NCBI GenBank assembly: GCA_900540495.1
Contig: UQGA01000005.1
Span: forward strand, 1-64,000
From: an uncultured Eubacteriales bacterium
GTDB lineage: Bacteria; Bacillota; Clostridia; Christensenellales; CAG-138
Reading direction: 5' to 3'
DNA: 64,000 bases
Shown piece after piece: positions 1 to 7,717 of this stretch (position 1 is its first letter; each line of letters begins with the position of its first letter). A model generated the notes under the pieces. It made no database searches. It was not told where the DNA came from and saw nothing but the letters and a program-made list of their open reading frames with translations. A program made the translations under genes and the position numbers.

Positions 1-294
1 ACAGAGAAAGAAAAATGGCTATACCCCCGGAGTAAATAGTAGTGCAGAAAGTATCATTGAGATTGATGCCGGGAGGGAACTTTCCGAAACTCTCCGCCCC
101 TAACCGCTCCAAACTCCCGTATGGGTCAGCGTTTGGGTCAAGCGCATTGGGCAGAGGGTTAGACAAAAATACCTCTTCCCTATTCACTATAACTTATTCC
201 CTCCAAAAATCCCGGATGGGAACTGTTTTGAGTGAATAGTGAAGAGGTAAGAGGGAATAAGTGAAATCCCGGACGCTGACGCATCCGGGATTTT
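1..294. other. Left-edge intergenic stretch, no gene seen
   Basis: No reading frame here has a ribosome binding site or a recognisable protein. The first 170 bases show nothing I can name. From about 171 onward the stretch is built of short inverted segments that belong to the repeat element described separately, ending in the hairpin next to the tRNA. Confidence 0.5.

Positions 295-295
<1 letters not shown>
171..295. repeat. Element of three inverted segments in permuted order
   Basis: Three segments occur in the order A (171-188), B (192-203), C (205-218) and are then each repeated in inverted form in the same order: A' (231-248, one mismatch), B' (251-262, exact) and C' (282-295). Because the order is not mirrored, A-A' and B-B' pairing would form a pseudoknot or alternative structures rather than one hairpin. 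A further direct copy of the C core lies at 264-273 and pairs with C' to form the terminator-like stem. It looks like a small non-coding repeat remnant; I do not recognise the family. Confidence 0.5.
264..295. terminator. Hairpin at the 3' end of tRNA-fMet, possible bidirectional terminator
   Basis: A ten-base stem (264-273 with 283-292) encloses a nine-base loop. On the plus strand it is followed by TTTTTGG, a good intrinsic terminator. On the minus strand it directly follows the tRNA CCA end and is followed by a weaker T-rich stretch, so it could end tRNA transcription as well. Confidence 0.55.
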
Positions 296-370
<75 letters not shown>

Positions 371-402
371 ACGCAGACACCCAGAACGGATGTGCAAAGG
401 GT

Positions 403-432
403 ATTATAGCATGCTTCCATAGCATATGTCAA
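403..432 (-). promoter_or_regulatory. Consensus sigma-A promoter of tRNA-fMet
   Basis: Read on the minus strand: TTGACA (427-432), an 18-base spacer and TATAAT (403-408), both perfect matches. The -10 box lies 32 bases upstream of the tRNA 5' end. The spacer contains the inverted pair GCTATGGAAGCATGC. Confidence 0.9.
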
Positions 433-942
433 GAAAAATTCCGCCATGCACGGCGATAGGCCCCAATCCCTGCTTTTTCGGTCGTATCATTTGGCTTGAA
501 GACGCGGCGAACAGGGGCGCCTGCTTTCCCGCCCTGTTGCCACCGCTCCAAAACGCCGGACGTCGCATGGCCGGGGCAGCGCCCCCCGCAGCCGGGCGGC
601 TCTCCGCAAAAAAATGGCGGTCGAGGGGAGCGTGTTTACCCTCAGGGGCTGTGCGGCGTGCCCGGCCTGCCCGAAGGGGTCCTGCCAGCCCCGGGCGGCG
701 GCGCATCCCTCCGGACGCGGTGAAACCGATTCGGATGGTGACTGCCATCCCGTGTGCCGGCGGCATGCCGCACAGGCGGACACGGCGTACCCGCACGCAA
801 CGGCCGCTCCCGCGCGGCCGGGCGGCTCTCCCGCAGGAAATGGCGGTCGAGGGGAACGTGTTTACCCTCAGGGGCTGTGCGGCGTGCCCGCGCGGCCGGG
901 CCGGGCGGGACGGGTCGCCCCCTGCAGCCGGGCAACGATGCG
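433..942. other. Intergenic region with duplicated block, no gene supported
   Basis: About 510 bases of very GC-rich sequence between the tRNA promoter and the stop of ysxC. All six frames give long but Arg/Ala/Pro-rich translations without a ribosome binding site, so I see them as artefacts. The notable content is a ~73-bp direct repeat, listed separately. Confidence 0.6.
591..890. repeat. Pair of ~73-bp direct repeats
   Basis: Copy 1 spans 591-663 and copy 2 spans 817-890, both on the plus strand, starts 226 bases apart. They differ at only a few positions around the CCGCA-rich stretch and at one base inside the GGGGAGCG/GGGGAACG block. The sequence between them is different, so this is not a simple tandem array. 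It could be a dispersed intergenic element present twice. Confidence 0.75.
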
Positions 943-1545
943 TTACGGGTCGGCCCGGCAATCCGCGAGGATCTGGCCGATGCGCTCCGTCAGCGCGGCC
1001 CGGCCCTCCCCCGTCTCCGCGGAAAACGGCACGGCATACGGCGGCGCGCCCAGCGCCTTGGCCGCTGCGTTGGCCGCCTGCTGGCGGTGGGATCTGGCGA
1101 GCTTGTCCGACTTGGTCGCCACAAGCGTGAACGGTACGCCATAATAGAGCAGCCACCGGAACATCTGCCGGTCCTCCTCCGTGGGCGCATGGCGGATGTC
1201 GAGCAGCAAAAACAGGTGCGTGACCCGGCCGCTGCCCAGATACGTCTCGATCAGCTCGCCCCAGCTGCGCCGCTCCTCCCGGCTCGCGCGGGCAAAGCCA
1301 TAGCCCGGCAGATCGACGAGATGAAACGAGCGGTTGAGCAGGAAGAAGTTGATCAACCGCGTTTTGCCCGGCGTTTGCGACGTCCGGGCGAGTTTATGGT
1401 TGTTGCAGAGGCTGTTGATGAGGCTCGATTTGCCGACATTGCTCTTGCCCACCACGGCGATCTCGCAGCAGGCGGGGGGCGGATACGGCGTACCCGCCCC
1501 CACGCTTGTCAGAAACGTCGCCTGTTTAATGGCAAACGGCTGCAT
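943..1545 (-). CDS. ysxC: Ribosome biogenesis GTPase YsxC/EngB
   Basis: Small TRAFAC-class GTPase needed for late assembly of the 50S ribosomal subunit. The 200-residue product shows G1 GKSNVGKSS at residues 33-41, a switch II region DLPGYG and G4 TKSDK. The longer open frame reaching 1779 was shortened to the ATG at 1543-1545 because the product then begins like the family (MQPFAIK). The start overlaps the last 20 bases of lon, the usual lon-ysxC arrangement in Bacillota, and the two are probably co-transcribed and translationally coupled. Length matches the family (about 195-210 aa). Confidence 0.95.
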   Translation of the reverse strand: MQPFAIKQATFLTSVGAGTPYPPPACCEIAVVGKSNVGKSSLINSLCNNHKLARTSQTPGKTRLINFFLLNRSFHLVDLPGYGFARASREERRSWGELIETYLGSGRVTHLFLLLDIRHAPTEEDRQMFRWLLYYGVPFTLVATKSDKLARSHRQQAANAAAKALGAPPYAVPFSAETGEGRAALTERIGQILADCRADP

Positions 1546-3892
1546 GCCCGGCCTCCTCGCCCTGCAGCACGGCGGCGCCCTCCTGCACCGGCGGCTGCGC
1601 CAGCGCGTGCGCCAGCACGTCGCTCGCTTCGTCCACAAACACGATCTCCAGCGCGTCGAGCACCGTCTGCGGCACATCGTGCAGGCTTTCGCGGTTTTTG
1701 GCGGGCAGCAGCACGGTCGGAATGTCCGCGCGTACGGCCGCCAATAGCTTTTCACGCAGGCCGCCGATGGGCAGCACATGGCCGCGCAGGGTGATCTCGC
1801 CGGTCATGGCCACGCCGGCGCGCACCGGCACGCCCGAAAGCGCGGACGCAAGCGCCGTCATCATCGCAATGCCGGCGGAGGGGCCGTCCTTTGGCACCGC
1901 TCCCTCCGGCACATGGATGTGCACATCGATCTTGTCAAAGCAGTCCGGCTCGATGCCGAGCGCCGCCGCATGGGCGCGCACATAGGTCAGCGCCGCCCTG
2001 GCGCTCTCCTGCATCACGTCGCCGAGCTGCCCGGTGAGCTGCAGGTTCCCCTTGCCGGGCATGACGCTGACCTCGATCTCCAGCGTCTCGCCGCCAACGG
2101 GCGTCCAGGCCAGTCCCGTCACCGCGCCAATGCGCGCCCCCGCCGCAGCCGGCTCGCGCCGGTACTTGACCGGCCCCAGCCACTCGGTGATGCGCGAGAG
2201 CGAAAGCTGCACGCGCTGCCGCCCGTCGACCACCTCGCAGGCGGCCTTGCGGCACACGCTGCCGAGCACGCGCTCGAGCTGGCGCACGCCGGCCTCGCGG
2301 GTATACCCCTCGATCAGCCGCGCCAGGCACCGGTCGTCCACGCGCAGATTGCTGCGCTTGAGCCCGTTTTTCTCCATCTGCCGCGGCAGCAGATGCCTTC
2401 TGGCAATCTCCATCTTCTCGTCGAACAGGTAGCTCGGCACCTCGATCATCTCCATGCGGTCGCGCAACGGCCCGGGAATGTGATCCGCGTCGTTGGCCGT
2501 GGTCATGAGCAGGCACTGCGACAGGTCGTACGGCAATTCCAGGAAATGGTCGGTAAAGGTGTTGTTCTGCGCGCTGTCGAGCACTTCGAGCATGGCTGCC
2601 GACGGATCGCCGTGGATGTCATAGGCGAGCTTGTCGATCTCGTCGAACAGCAGCAACGGGTTGACCGTTCCCGCCTGCCGCATGGCCGCGATCACCCGCC
2701 CCGGCTGCGCGCCGATGTACGTGCGCCGGTGGCCGCGAATCTCCGCCTCGTCGCGCACGCCGCCAAGGCTCATGCGCACGAACCGCCGCCCCATGGCCTT
2801 TGCAATGGCAGATGCAATGGATGTCTTGCCGACGCCCGGCGGGCCGACCAGGCACAGGATCTGCCCCTGCGGGTTGCCCGTCAGCTTCTGGACGGCCAGC
2901 ATCTCAAGAATCCGCTTCTTGATCGGCTCCATGCCGTAATGATCTGCGTCGAGCACGGCGCGCGCGTTGGCAAGGTCGAGATTGTCCTCCGTACGCTCGG
3001 TCCACGGCAGATCGAGAATGCACTCGATATACGCCTGCGCCATCGGCTGTTCGTGCGACCCGCGCGGCAGGGCGGCCAGCCGGTCGATCTCCTTCTCCAG
3101 TTTGGCGCGCACCGTCTCCGGCAGCGCCTTCTGCTCCATGCGGGCACGATACTCCGCCGCATCGTCCTCCTCGCCGCCAAGCTCCTCCTGCACGGCCCGC
3201 AACTGCTCGCGCAGCACGAACTCGCGCTGGTTCTGCTCCACCGCTTCCTTGACCTTGCCGGCGATGCGGCGCTCCATCTGCATGATCTCCATTTCCTTAC
3301 GGATGAGCGTGAGCAGCGACAACGCCCGCACCTCCGCGTCCGGCTCCTCCAGCAGCGCCTGTTTGTCCTCCAGCCGCACGGCGACATTCCGGCCGATCGC
3401 GTCGGTAAACGCGCCGAAGCCCTGCGTTTGCAGCACGTTGTCGCGCTGTTCGGTGGTCAGGCGGTTCTGCATCTCCGCAAACGCGCTGAACGCCGCCCCC
3501 AGGCTGCGGCGCAGCGCCTCGGCCATCGCGTCCTCCGGCTCATGCTCGGCCGGATACGAAACCTCCGCAAGGAAACACGGGGACGACTGCACCATCTCCT
3601 CGATGCGCGCGCGCGCCACGCCCGTCACGAGCAGCCGGATCGTATCGCCCTGGATGCGGAACACCTGCCGGATACGGCATACCGTGCCGACGGACGCAAA
3701 GTCCGCCGGCTGTACGTCCACCAGCTTGGGGTCCGCCTGCGCGCAGAACATGGCCAGCCCGTCGGACGAGAGCGCCTGTTCGATGGCGCTGAGCGTTTTC
3801 TTTCTTCCTATGTCGCAATGGATTACCTCGCCCGGCAGCACGGCAAGCCCGCGCAGCGGCACGACCGGAACCCTCGATTTTTCCAACGTCAT
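1526..3892 (-). CDS. lon: ATP-dependent protease Lon
   Basis: Cytoplasmic AAA+ serine protease that degrades damaged and regulatory proteins. The 788-residue product has the N-terminal LAN domain (start about residue 8, VPVVPLRGLAVLPG), Walker A GPPGVGKTS with the lysine at 356, and the C-terminal protease domain with catalytic Ser672 in KDGPSAG and Lys715, the same 43-residue spacing as the E. coli dyad. The ATG at 3890-3892 was chosen because GAAGGAG sits just upstream; the frame is open for another 81 bases without a better start. First gene of the lon-ysxC pair, with a strong promoter 50-80 bases upstream. Confidence 0.97.
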   Translation of the reverse strand: MTLEKSRVPVVPLRGLAVLPGEVIHCDIGRKKTLSAIEQALSSDGLAMFCAQADPKLVDVQPADFASVGTVCRIRQVFRIQGDTIRLLVTGVARARIEEMVQSSPCFLAEVSYPAEHEPEDAMAEALRRSLGAAFSAFAEMQNRLTTEQRDNVLQTQGFGAFTDAIGRNVAVRLEDKQALLEEPDAEVRALSLLTLIRKEMEIMQMERRIAGKVKEAVEQNQREFVLREQLRAVQEELGGEEDDAAEYRARMEQKALPETVRAKLEKEIDRLAALPRGSHEQPMAQAYIECILDLPWTERTEDNLDLANARAVLDADHYGMEPIKKRILEMLAVQKLTGNPQGQILCLVGPPGVGKTSIASAIAKAMGRRFVRMSLGGVRDEAEIRGHRRTYIGAQPGRVIAAMRQAGTVNPLLLFDEIDKLAYDIHGDPSAAMLEVLDSAQNNTFTDHFLELPYDLSQCLLMTTANDADHIPGPLRDRMEMIEVPSYLFDEKMEIARRHLLPRQMEKNGLKRSNLRVDDRCLARLIEGYTREAGVRQLERVLGSVCRKAACEVVDGRQRVQLSLSRITEWLGPVKYRREPAAAGARIGAVTGLAWTPVGGETLEIEVSVMPGKGNLQLTGQLGDVMQESARAALTYVRAHAAALGIEPDCFDKIDVHIHVPEGAVPKDGPSAGIAMMTALASALSGVPVRAGVAMTGEITLRGHVLPIGGLREKLLAAVRADIPTVLLPAKNRESLHDVPQTVLDALEIVFVDEASDVLAHALAQPPVQEGAAVLQGEEAGHAAVCH

Positions 3893-3944
3893 GTGTATCA
3901 CTCCTTCGAGACGCGGCCATATCGGCAGCCGCATCCCTGTATAT

Positions 3945-3973
3945 AGTATAATGGCTGTCACCCGTTTGTGCAA
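3945..3973 (-). promoter_or_regulatory. Sigma-A promoter of lon-ysxC
   Basis: Minus-strand TTGCAC (3968-3973), 17-base spacer, TATACT (3945-3950), followed by a ~50-base leader to the lon start. The -35 box lies inside a palindrome (listed next). Confidence 0.85.
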
Positions 3974-3977
3974 ACGG
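3962..3977. promoter_or_regulatory. Palindromic operator candidate over the lon -35 box
   Basis: The sequence CCGTTTG-TG-CAAACGG is a perfect inverted repeat, flanked by TCAC and TGA that nearly extend it. It covers the -35 box of the lon promoter, a position where a bound dimer would block RNA polymerase. It does not match the CIRCE, CtsR or HspR consensus as I know them, so the regulator is unknown. Confidence 0.5.
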
Positions 3978-4172
3978 TGAACGTTGCCAATTCGTGTTTT
4001 TCTTGCGGCATTATTTTGACATTTTGCGGCCGGGCCGTCACCCGCCGCGAAAAACGGCCGGTGGCGCGCAAGGGTTCATGAAACATTCAAAGCCTTGTCA
4101 TGCCCCTGTCACATCCACCCGCCATACTGATATCATGTCCATCCTTCTGCATGAAAGGAAGTGCTTTGCCGC

Positions 4173-5351
4173 ATGAGAAGAATGCTTGCCGCCGCAGCCG
4201 CTCTGCTGCTGTCGCTGTGCGGCTGCGTCCGCAATCCGGCGCCCGTCGCCACCCCGTCGCCAACCCCGTCGCCCACGGCCCGGCAGGAGGCAGATCCGCT
4301 GTCCCTGCTCACCGGCGCGTACCTGATAGAGGGTGGGGCGGAAACGCTCGAAAGCGGCAGCTATGACAGTTCCCTCGCCGATGAAGCCGCCGTCCTCGTG
4401 TGCGGCGGCACGCTCACAGGCACCTCCATACAGATCGACAAGACCGGCGATACCGGCGATGCGGCCGATGCGCTCGCCTACGGGTACAACGCCGCCATAA
4501 CCGTGTGCAGCCTTGGCAGCGCCGCGCTGGAGGACGCGCTGCTCGTCACCAACGGGCTGGGCGCCGCCGGCGTGTTCGTTTCCGGCGAAGGCTCCTCGGC
4601 CACGCTCACCGGCGGCCTGCTGTCCACCGCCGGCGACGATTCGCCCGGCGTCGTGGCCTCGGACGGCGCCTCGGTCGCGCTCGAAAGCGCCGAGGTGCTC
4701 GCCGACGGCGCGGGCTCGCCGGGCCTGCTGGTACGCGGCGGCGCTTCGCTCACGGCCGCCGGCACGCGCTGCAAGGCGTCTTCGGATGCGTGCCTGTCGC
4801 TTGACGGCGCCAGCGCCACGCTGACCAACTGCACGATGATCGGCGCCGGCCTGACGCTCGGCGGCGGCGCCACCCTCCGGATGGAGGGCGGTTCGCTGGC
4901 CGCCGCCTCCGGCGATGCGCTGCTGCGCGCCGTAAGCGACGCCTCGCTCTCCCTCGTCGGCGTGGCGCTCGAACTCCCGTCCGGCGGCGCCCTGCTGCGC
5001 GTCGACGGGGGCACGCTCGCGCTGCTGTGCGATTACCAGTCGCTCTCCGGCACGCTGCTGTGCGGCGCGGATGCGGCGCTCACGCTTACGCTGCAGAACA
5101 ACAGCTCCTACACCGGCAGCCTGCCCGTCGAGTCGCGCCTGCCGGTCACGTTCACCCTTGACGCAACGAGCCACTGGTTCGTCACGGGCGATTCCTTCCT
5201 CATGGCGCTTGCCGACACGGATGCGGCGCTGCAAAACATCGAAAGCAACGGCTTCACCGTGTACTACGACGCCGCCATCGCGACCAACGCCTGGCTCGGC
5301 GGAGAGACGCACGCCCTGCCCGGCGGCGGCTCGCTCACGCCGCTGGACTGA
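4173..5351 (+). CDS. Lipoprotein with beta-helix-like repeats, function unknown
   Basis: The 392-residue product starts with a signal peptide ending in a lipobox-like LCGC around residue 18, then a Pro/Thr/Ser linker (PSPTPSPT), so it is probably anchored to the outer face of the membrane. The rest is a run of short Gly/Ala/Ser/Thr-rich strands separated by turns (for example repeated GATL, GGSL and GGTL units), as in right-handed parallel beta-helix surface proteins. No catalytic motif is visible. The ATG at 4173 has AAAGGAAG 11 bases upstream; the in-frame GTG at 4161 overlaps that site and is less likely. Appears monocistronic; ligand and partner unknown. Confidence 0.75.
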   Translation: MRRMLAAAAALLLSLCGCVRNPAPVATPSPTPSPTARQEADPLSLLTGAYLIEGGAETLESGSYDSSLADEAAVLVCGGTLTGTSIQIDKTGDTGDAADALAYGYNAAITVCSLGSAALEDALLVTNGLGAAGVFVSGEGSSATLTGGLLSTAGDDSPGVVASDGASVALESAEVLADGAGSPGLLVRGGASLTAAGTRCKASSDACLSLDGASATLTNCTMIGAGLTLGGGATLRMEGGSLAAASGDALLRAVSDASLSLVGVALELPSGGALLRVDGGTLALLCDYQSLSGTLLCGADAALTLTLQNNSSYTGSLPVESRLPVTFTLDATSHWFVTGDSFLMALADTDAALQNIESNGFTVYYDAAIATNAWLGGETHALPGGGSLTPLD

Positions 5352-5465
5352 CGGCAGGGCGGGTTCCCGCTTTCTCCGTGAAATAAGGGCCAAAAGCGCA
5401 ACGCCCGCGCCCGCCAAAGCGCGGGCCGGGCGGGCGGCGGGCGGTACATTTCCTAAAGCATTTCT

Positions 5466-5530
5466 TAAAATTGTATTAAATTATAAATACACCTTGACAG
5501 AACCTGGCCGGGGCGCTAAAATTGTATTAA
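5466..5530 (+). promoter_or_regulatory. Duplicated 14-bp operator candidate flanking the GntR promoter
   Basis: TAAAATTGTATTAA occurs twice in direct orientation, at 5466-5479 and 5517-5530, exactly 51 bases apart. The second copy contains the -10 box, and the first lies just upstream of the -35 box. The inner ATTGT-ATTA-ACAAT at 5521-5534 is also palindromic. This placement suggests autoregulation by the GntR protein encoded next. Confidence 0.65.
5494..5522 (+). promoter_or_regulatory. Sigma-A promoter of the GntR/ABC operon
   Basis: TTGACA (5494-5499), 17-base spacer, TAAAAT (5517-5522), followed by AAAGGAG and the ATG at 5558. Near-consensus in both boxes. Confidence 0.88.
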
Positions 5531-5557
5531 CAATTTGATACGGAAAGGAGCGATGGC

Positions 5558-5965
5558 ATGGCGATACGGTTTGCGTCGGACCGACCGATTTATCTGCAGT
5601 TTGCGCAGCATGTTGCCGAAGGAATCCTGTCCGGCCTGTATGCGCCGGGCGAGCGGCTGCCGAGCGTGCGGGAGTTTGCCGAACAATACACGGTCAACCC
5701 GAACACGGTCCAGCGCTCGCTGTGCGAACTGGAAGCGCAGGGACTGGTATCCGCCACGCGCGGCAGCGGCTGGTACGTCACGCAGGAATCCGCGCAGATC
5801 GAGCTGGCGCGCGCACGCGAGGCGGGCGATTGCGTCCAGCGGTTTCTTTCGGATATGCGGCGCCTTGGCTTTACCGCAGAGCAGGCGGCCGCACTGCTGA
5901 AGCGAACATTGGAACACGAAGACAAAGAGGGAGGGGAAGCCATTGGAAACCATAATGACCTGTGA
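5558..5965 (+). CDS. GntR-family regulator, YtrA subfamily
   Basis: A 135-residue DNA-binding repressor. Residues 8-75 form the GntR winged helix (PIYLQFAQHVAEGILSGLYAPGERLPSVREFA, then NTVQRSLCELEAQGL), and the remaining ~60 residues are a short helical dimerisation tail instead of a large ligand-binding domain, which defines the YtrA type. These regulators usually control an adjacent ABC exporter. Here the stop overlaps the next gene (ABC ATPase) by 23 bases. The operon is probably autoregulated through the duplicated site around its promoter. Confidence 0.92.
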   Translation: MAIRFASDRPIYLQFAQHVAEGILSGLYAPGERLPSVREFAEQYTVNPNTVQRSLCELEAQGLVSATRGSGWYVTQESAQIELARAREAGDCVQRFLSDMRRLGFTAEQAAALLKRTLEHEDKEGGEAIGNHNDL

Positions 5966-6641
5966 CCATTTGAGCAAAGCGTACGGGTATACGCGCGCGC
6001 TGCACGACGTAAATCTCGGCCTGCCGCGCGGCAAAATCGTGGGGTTGCTCGGCCCCAACGGCAGCGGCAAGACCACGCTGCTCAAGCTGCTGGCGGGGCT
6101 GCTCGAGCCCACCGACGGCATCATCCGCATCGCGGGGATGCCCGTGGGGCAGCAGACCAAGGCGCTCGTTTCGTTCCTGCCGGAGCGCACCTATCTTTCG
6201 ATGGGGATGCGGGTAGCGGAGTGCCTGGACTATTTCTGCGACTTTTATGCCGATTTTGACCGCCCGCGCGCCGAACAGATGCTGGCGGCGCTGCAGGTGT
6301 CGCCCGACGCGCGCATGCGCACCCTGTCCAAGGGCACGCGCGAAAAGGTGCAGCTCGTGCTGGTCATGGCCCGGCGCGCCGCGCTGTACCTGCTCGACGA
6401 GCCGATCGGCGGCGTAGACCCGGCCGCGCGCGACTTCATCCTCAGCACGATCGTCGGCAACTTCCACGAGGATGCGACGGTGCTCATCTCCACGCATCTG
6501 ATCTATGATGTGGAAAAGGTGCTCGACGAAGTGATCTTCCTGCAAAACGGGCAGATCGTAATGTACAACTCGGTGGACAACATTCGGCAGGAGCAGGGCA
6601 AGTCCATCGACGAGCTGTTCCGGGAGGTGTTCAGATGTTAG
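5943..6641 (+). CDS. ABC transporter ATP-binding protein (YtrB-like)
   Basis: A 232-residue nucleotide-binding subunit of an ABC exporter. Walker A GPNGSGKTT is at residues 37-45, the signature region is the degenerate LSKGTREK, and Walker B is LYLLDEPIGG. TTG at 5943 is taken as the start because GGAGGGG lies about six bases upstream; an in-frame ATG at 5955 is the alternative. It overlaps both neighbours (GntR upstream by 23 bases, membrane subunit downstream by 7), so the three are translated as a unit. Exporters with this layout are commonly linked to cell-envelope stress or antimicrobial peptides, but the substrate cannot be told here. Confidence 0.92.
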   Translation: METIMTCDHLSKAYGYTRALHDVNLGLPRGKIVGLLGPNGSGKTTLLKLLAGLLEPTDGIIRIAGMPVGQQTKALVSFLPERTYLSMGMRVAECLDYFCDFYADFDRPRAEQMLAALQVSPDARMRTLSKGTREKVQLVLVMARRAALYLLDEPIGGVDPAARDFILSTIVGNFHEDATVLISTHLIYDVEKVLDEVIFLQNGQIVMYNSVDNIRQEQGKSIDELFREVFRC

Positions 6642-7492
6642 GCAAGCTGTTCAAACACGATATGCGCGCCCTCGCCAAGTCGCTGGCCTGGGTGCAGCTC
6701 GGGGTGGTCGGTCTCTCCGTCCTGGCGACCATGGTGACAGCCATCGAGATCCGCATCGGCCGGGCGTCGTACGAAAGCGCCTTGAGCAACCCGGCTCTGT
6801 TCGCCGTGTTCAGCATGATGCAGATTCTGACCGTCCTCGGGATCGGCGCGTCCTTCCTGCTTGTGCTGTTCTTCATCTGCCGCCATTTCTACCGCAACCT
6901 GTTTTGCGACGAAGGGTACCTGACGCACACGCTGCCGGTCTCGCCGGCCTCGCTGCTCTGGTCCAAGGTGCTCGCCGGTTTCGTATGGGAACTGATCAGC
7001 TTTTTCGTCGTGCTGCTGTCCGTCCTGTTCTTCCTGACGTGCGGCACGTCGCCGGACACGCTGTTCAACCCGGAGCCATACCGGGTCATCGGTGAAATCC
7101 TCTCGCTGGAGTTCCCGCAGGAAGCGTGGAGGCTTGTGGCGCCGTTTGTGCTGTATGCGCTCTTCGCCGTGCTGTCGGCGCTGCTGCAGCTCTACCTTGC
7201 GCTGACCATTGGCTGCGCCATCGGTCGCAGGCACCGGGTCGCCATTGCGATCGGTTTTTACATTGTCATCGCCTTCGTCATCGGCATCGTCAACGCCGTG
7301 TTCAGCATCCCGGTGCTGATCGCCAACGTCTTCTCCTTCTCGCTGTATCCGCAAGCGGCCGCGATGGAGACGGCTCTGGTCAACTCGTTCAGCGGGGCGC
7401 TCTGGTGGCAGACCGCCATCTATGCCGCTTTTGCCACCGTGTTCTTCCTGACGGCGGAATATCTGATGCGCAAAAAACTGAACCTGCAATGA
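6635..7492 (+). CDS. ABC transporter membrane subunit
   Basis: A 285-residue integral membrane protein with about six hydrophobic segments. These include segments near residues 20-40, 55-80, 110-135, 165-190, 200-225 and 255-275. It begins with LGKLFKHDMRAL, a start typical of ABC-2 permeases. Its start overlaps the ATPase stop, and it is the last gene of the GntR operon because a terminator follows. It probably forms the transmembrane channel with the preceding ATPase. Confidence 0.85.
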   Translation: MLGKLFKHDMRALAKSLAWVQLGVVGLSVLATMVTAIEIRIGRASYESALSNPALFAVFSMMQILTVLGIGASFLLVLFFICRHFYRNLFCDEGYLTHTLPVSPASLLWSKVLAGFVWELISFFVVLLSVLFFLTCGTSPDTLFNPEPYRVIGEILSLEFPQEAWRLVAPFVLYALFAVLSALLQLYLALTIGCAIGRRHRVAIAIGFYIVIAFVIGIVNAVFSIPVLIANVFSFSLYPQAAAMETALVNSFSGALWWQTAIYAAFATVFFLTAEYLMRKKLNLQ

Positions 7493-7510
7493 TCCCTGCG
7501 GCGCTGCCGC

Positions 7511-7543
7511 CGGCCGGGTTGGGCAACGCCCCCCGGCCGTTTT
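7511..7543 (+). terminator. Intrinsic terminator after the GntR/ABC operon
   Basis: CGGCCGGG (7511-7518) pairs with CCCGGCCG (7532-7539) and is followed directly by TTTT. It lies 18 bases after the permease stop. Confidence 0.7.
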
Positions 7544-7676
7544 CCGCCCCCGGCCGCGCGTCCTCCGCCACGGGGGCGGCCGCAGTGTGCGGCCCTCCAC
7601 GCCGTCCCGCCACAACGGGATGGCGCCGCTCCACGCCCGCAGCGTGCGGCCGGGAGTAGTGCGCCGCAGCGGCTTA

Positions 7677-7685
7677 TGGTATAAT
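7677..7685 (+). promoter_or_regulatory. Extended -10 promoter of nagA
   Basis: TGGTATAAT, a perfect -10 with the TGN extension, without a convincing -35 box 17 bases upstream. It lies 32 bases before the nagA start. Confidence 0.7.
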
Positions 7686-7717
7686 GAGACAACCATTCGA
7701 ATCTTGGGAGGCGAATC

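Noticed and set aside
404..1156. 250-codon minus-strand ORF over the repeat gap near ysxC
   Set aside because: Arg/Gly/Ala-rich, crosses the end of ysxC in another frame, contains the direct repeat in two frames and has no ribosome site.
1778..3946. 722-codon plus-strand ORF opposite lon
   Set aside because: Antisense shadow of lon with repetitive low-complexity composition.
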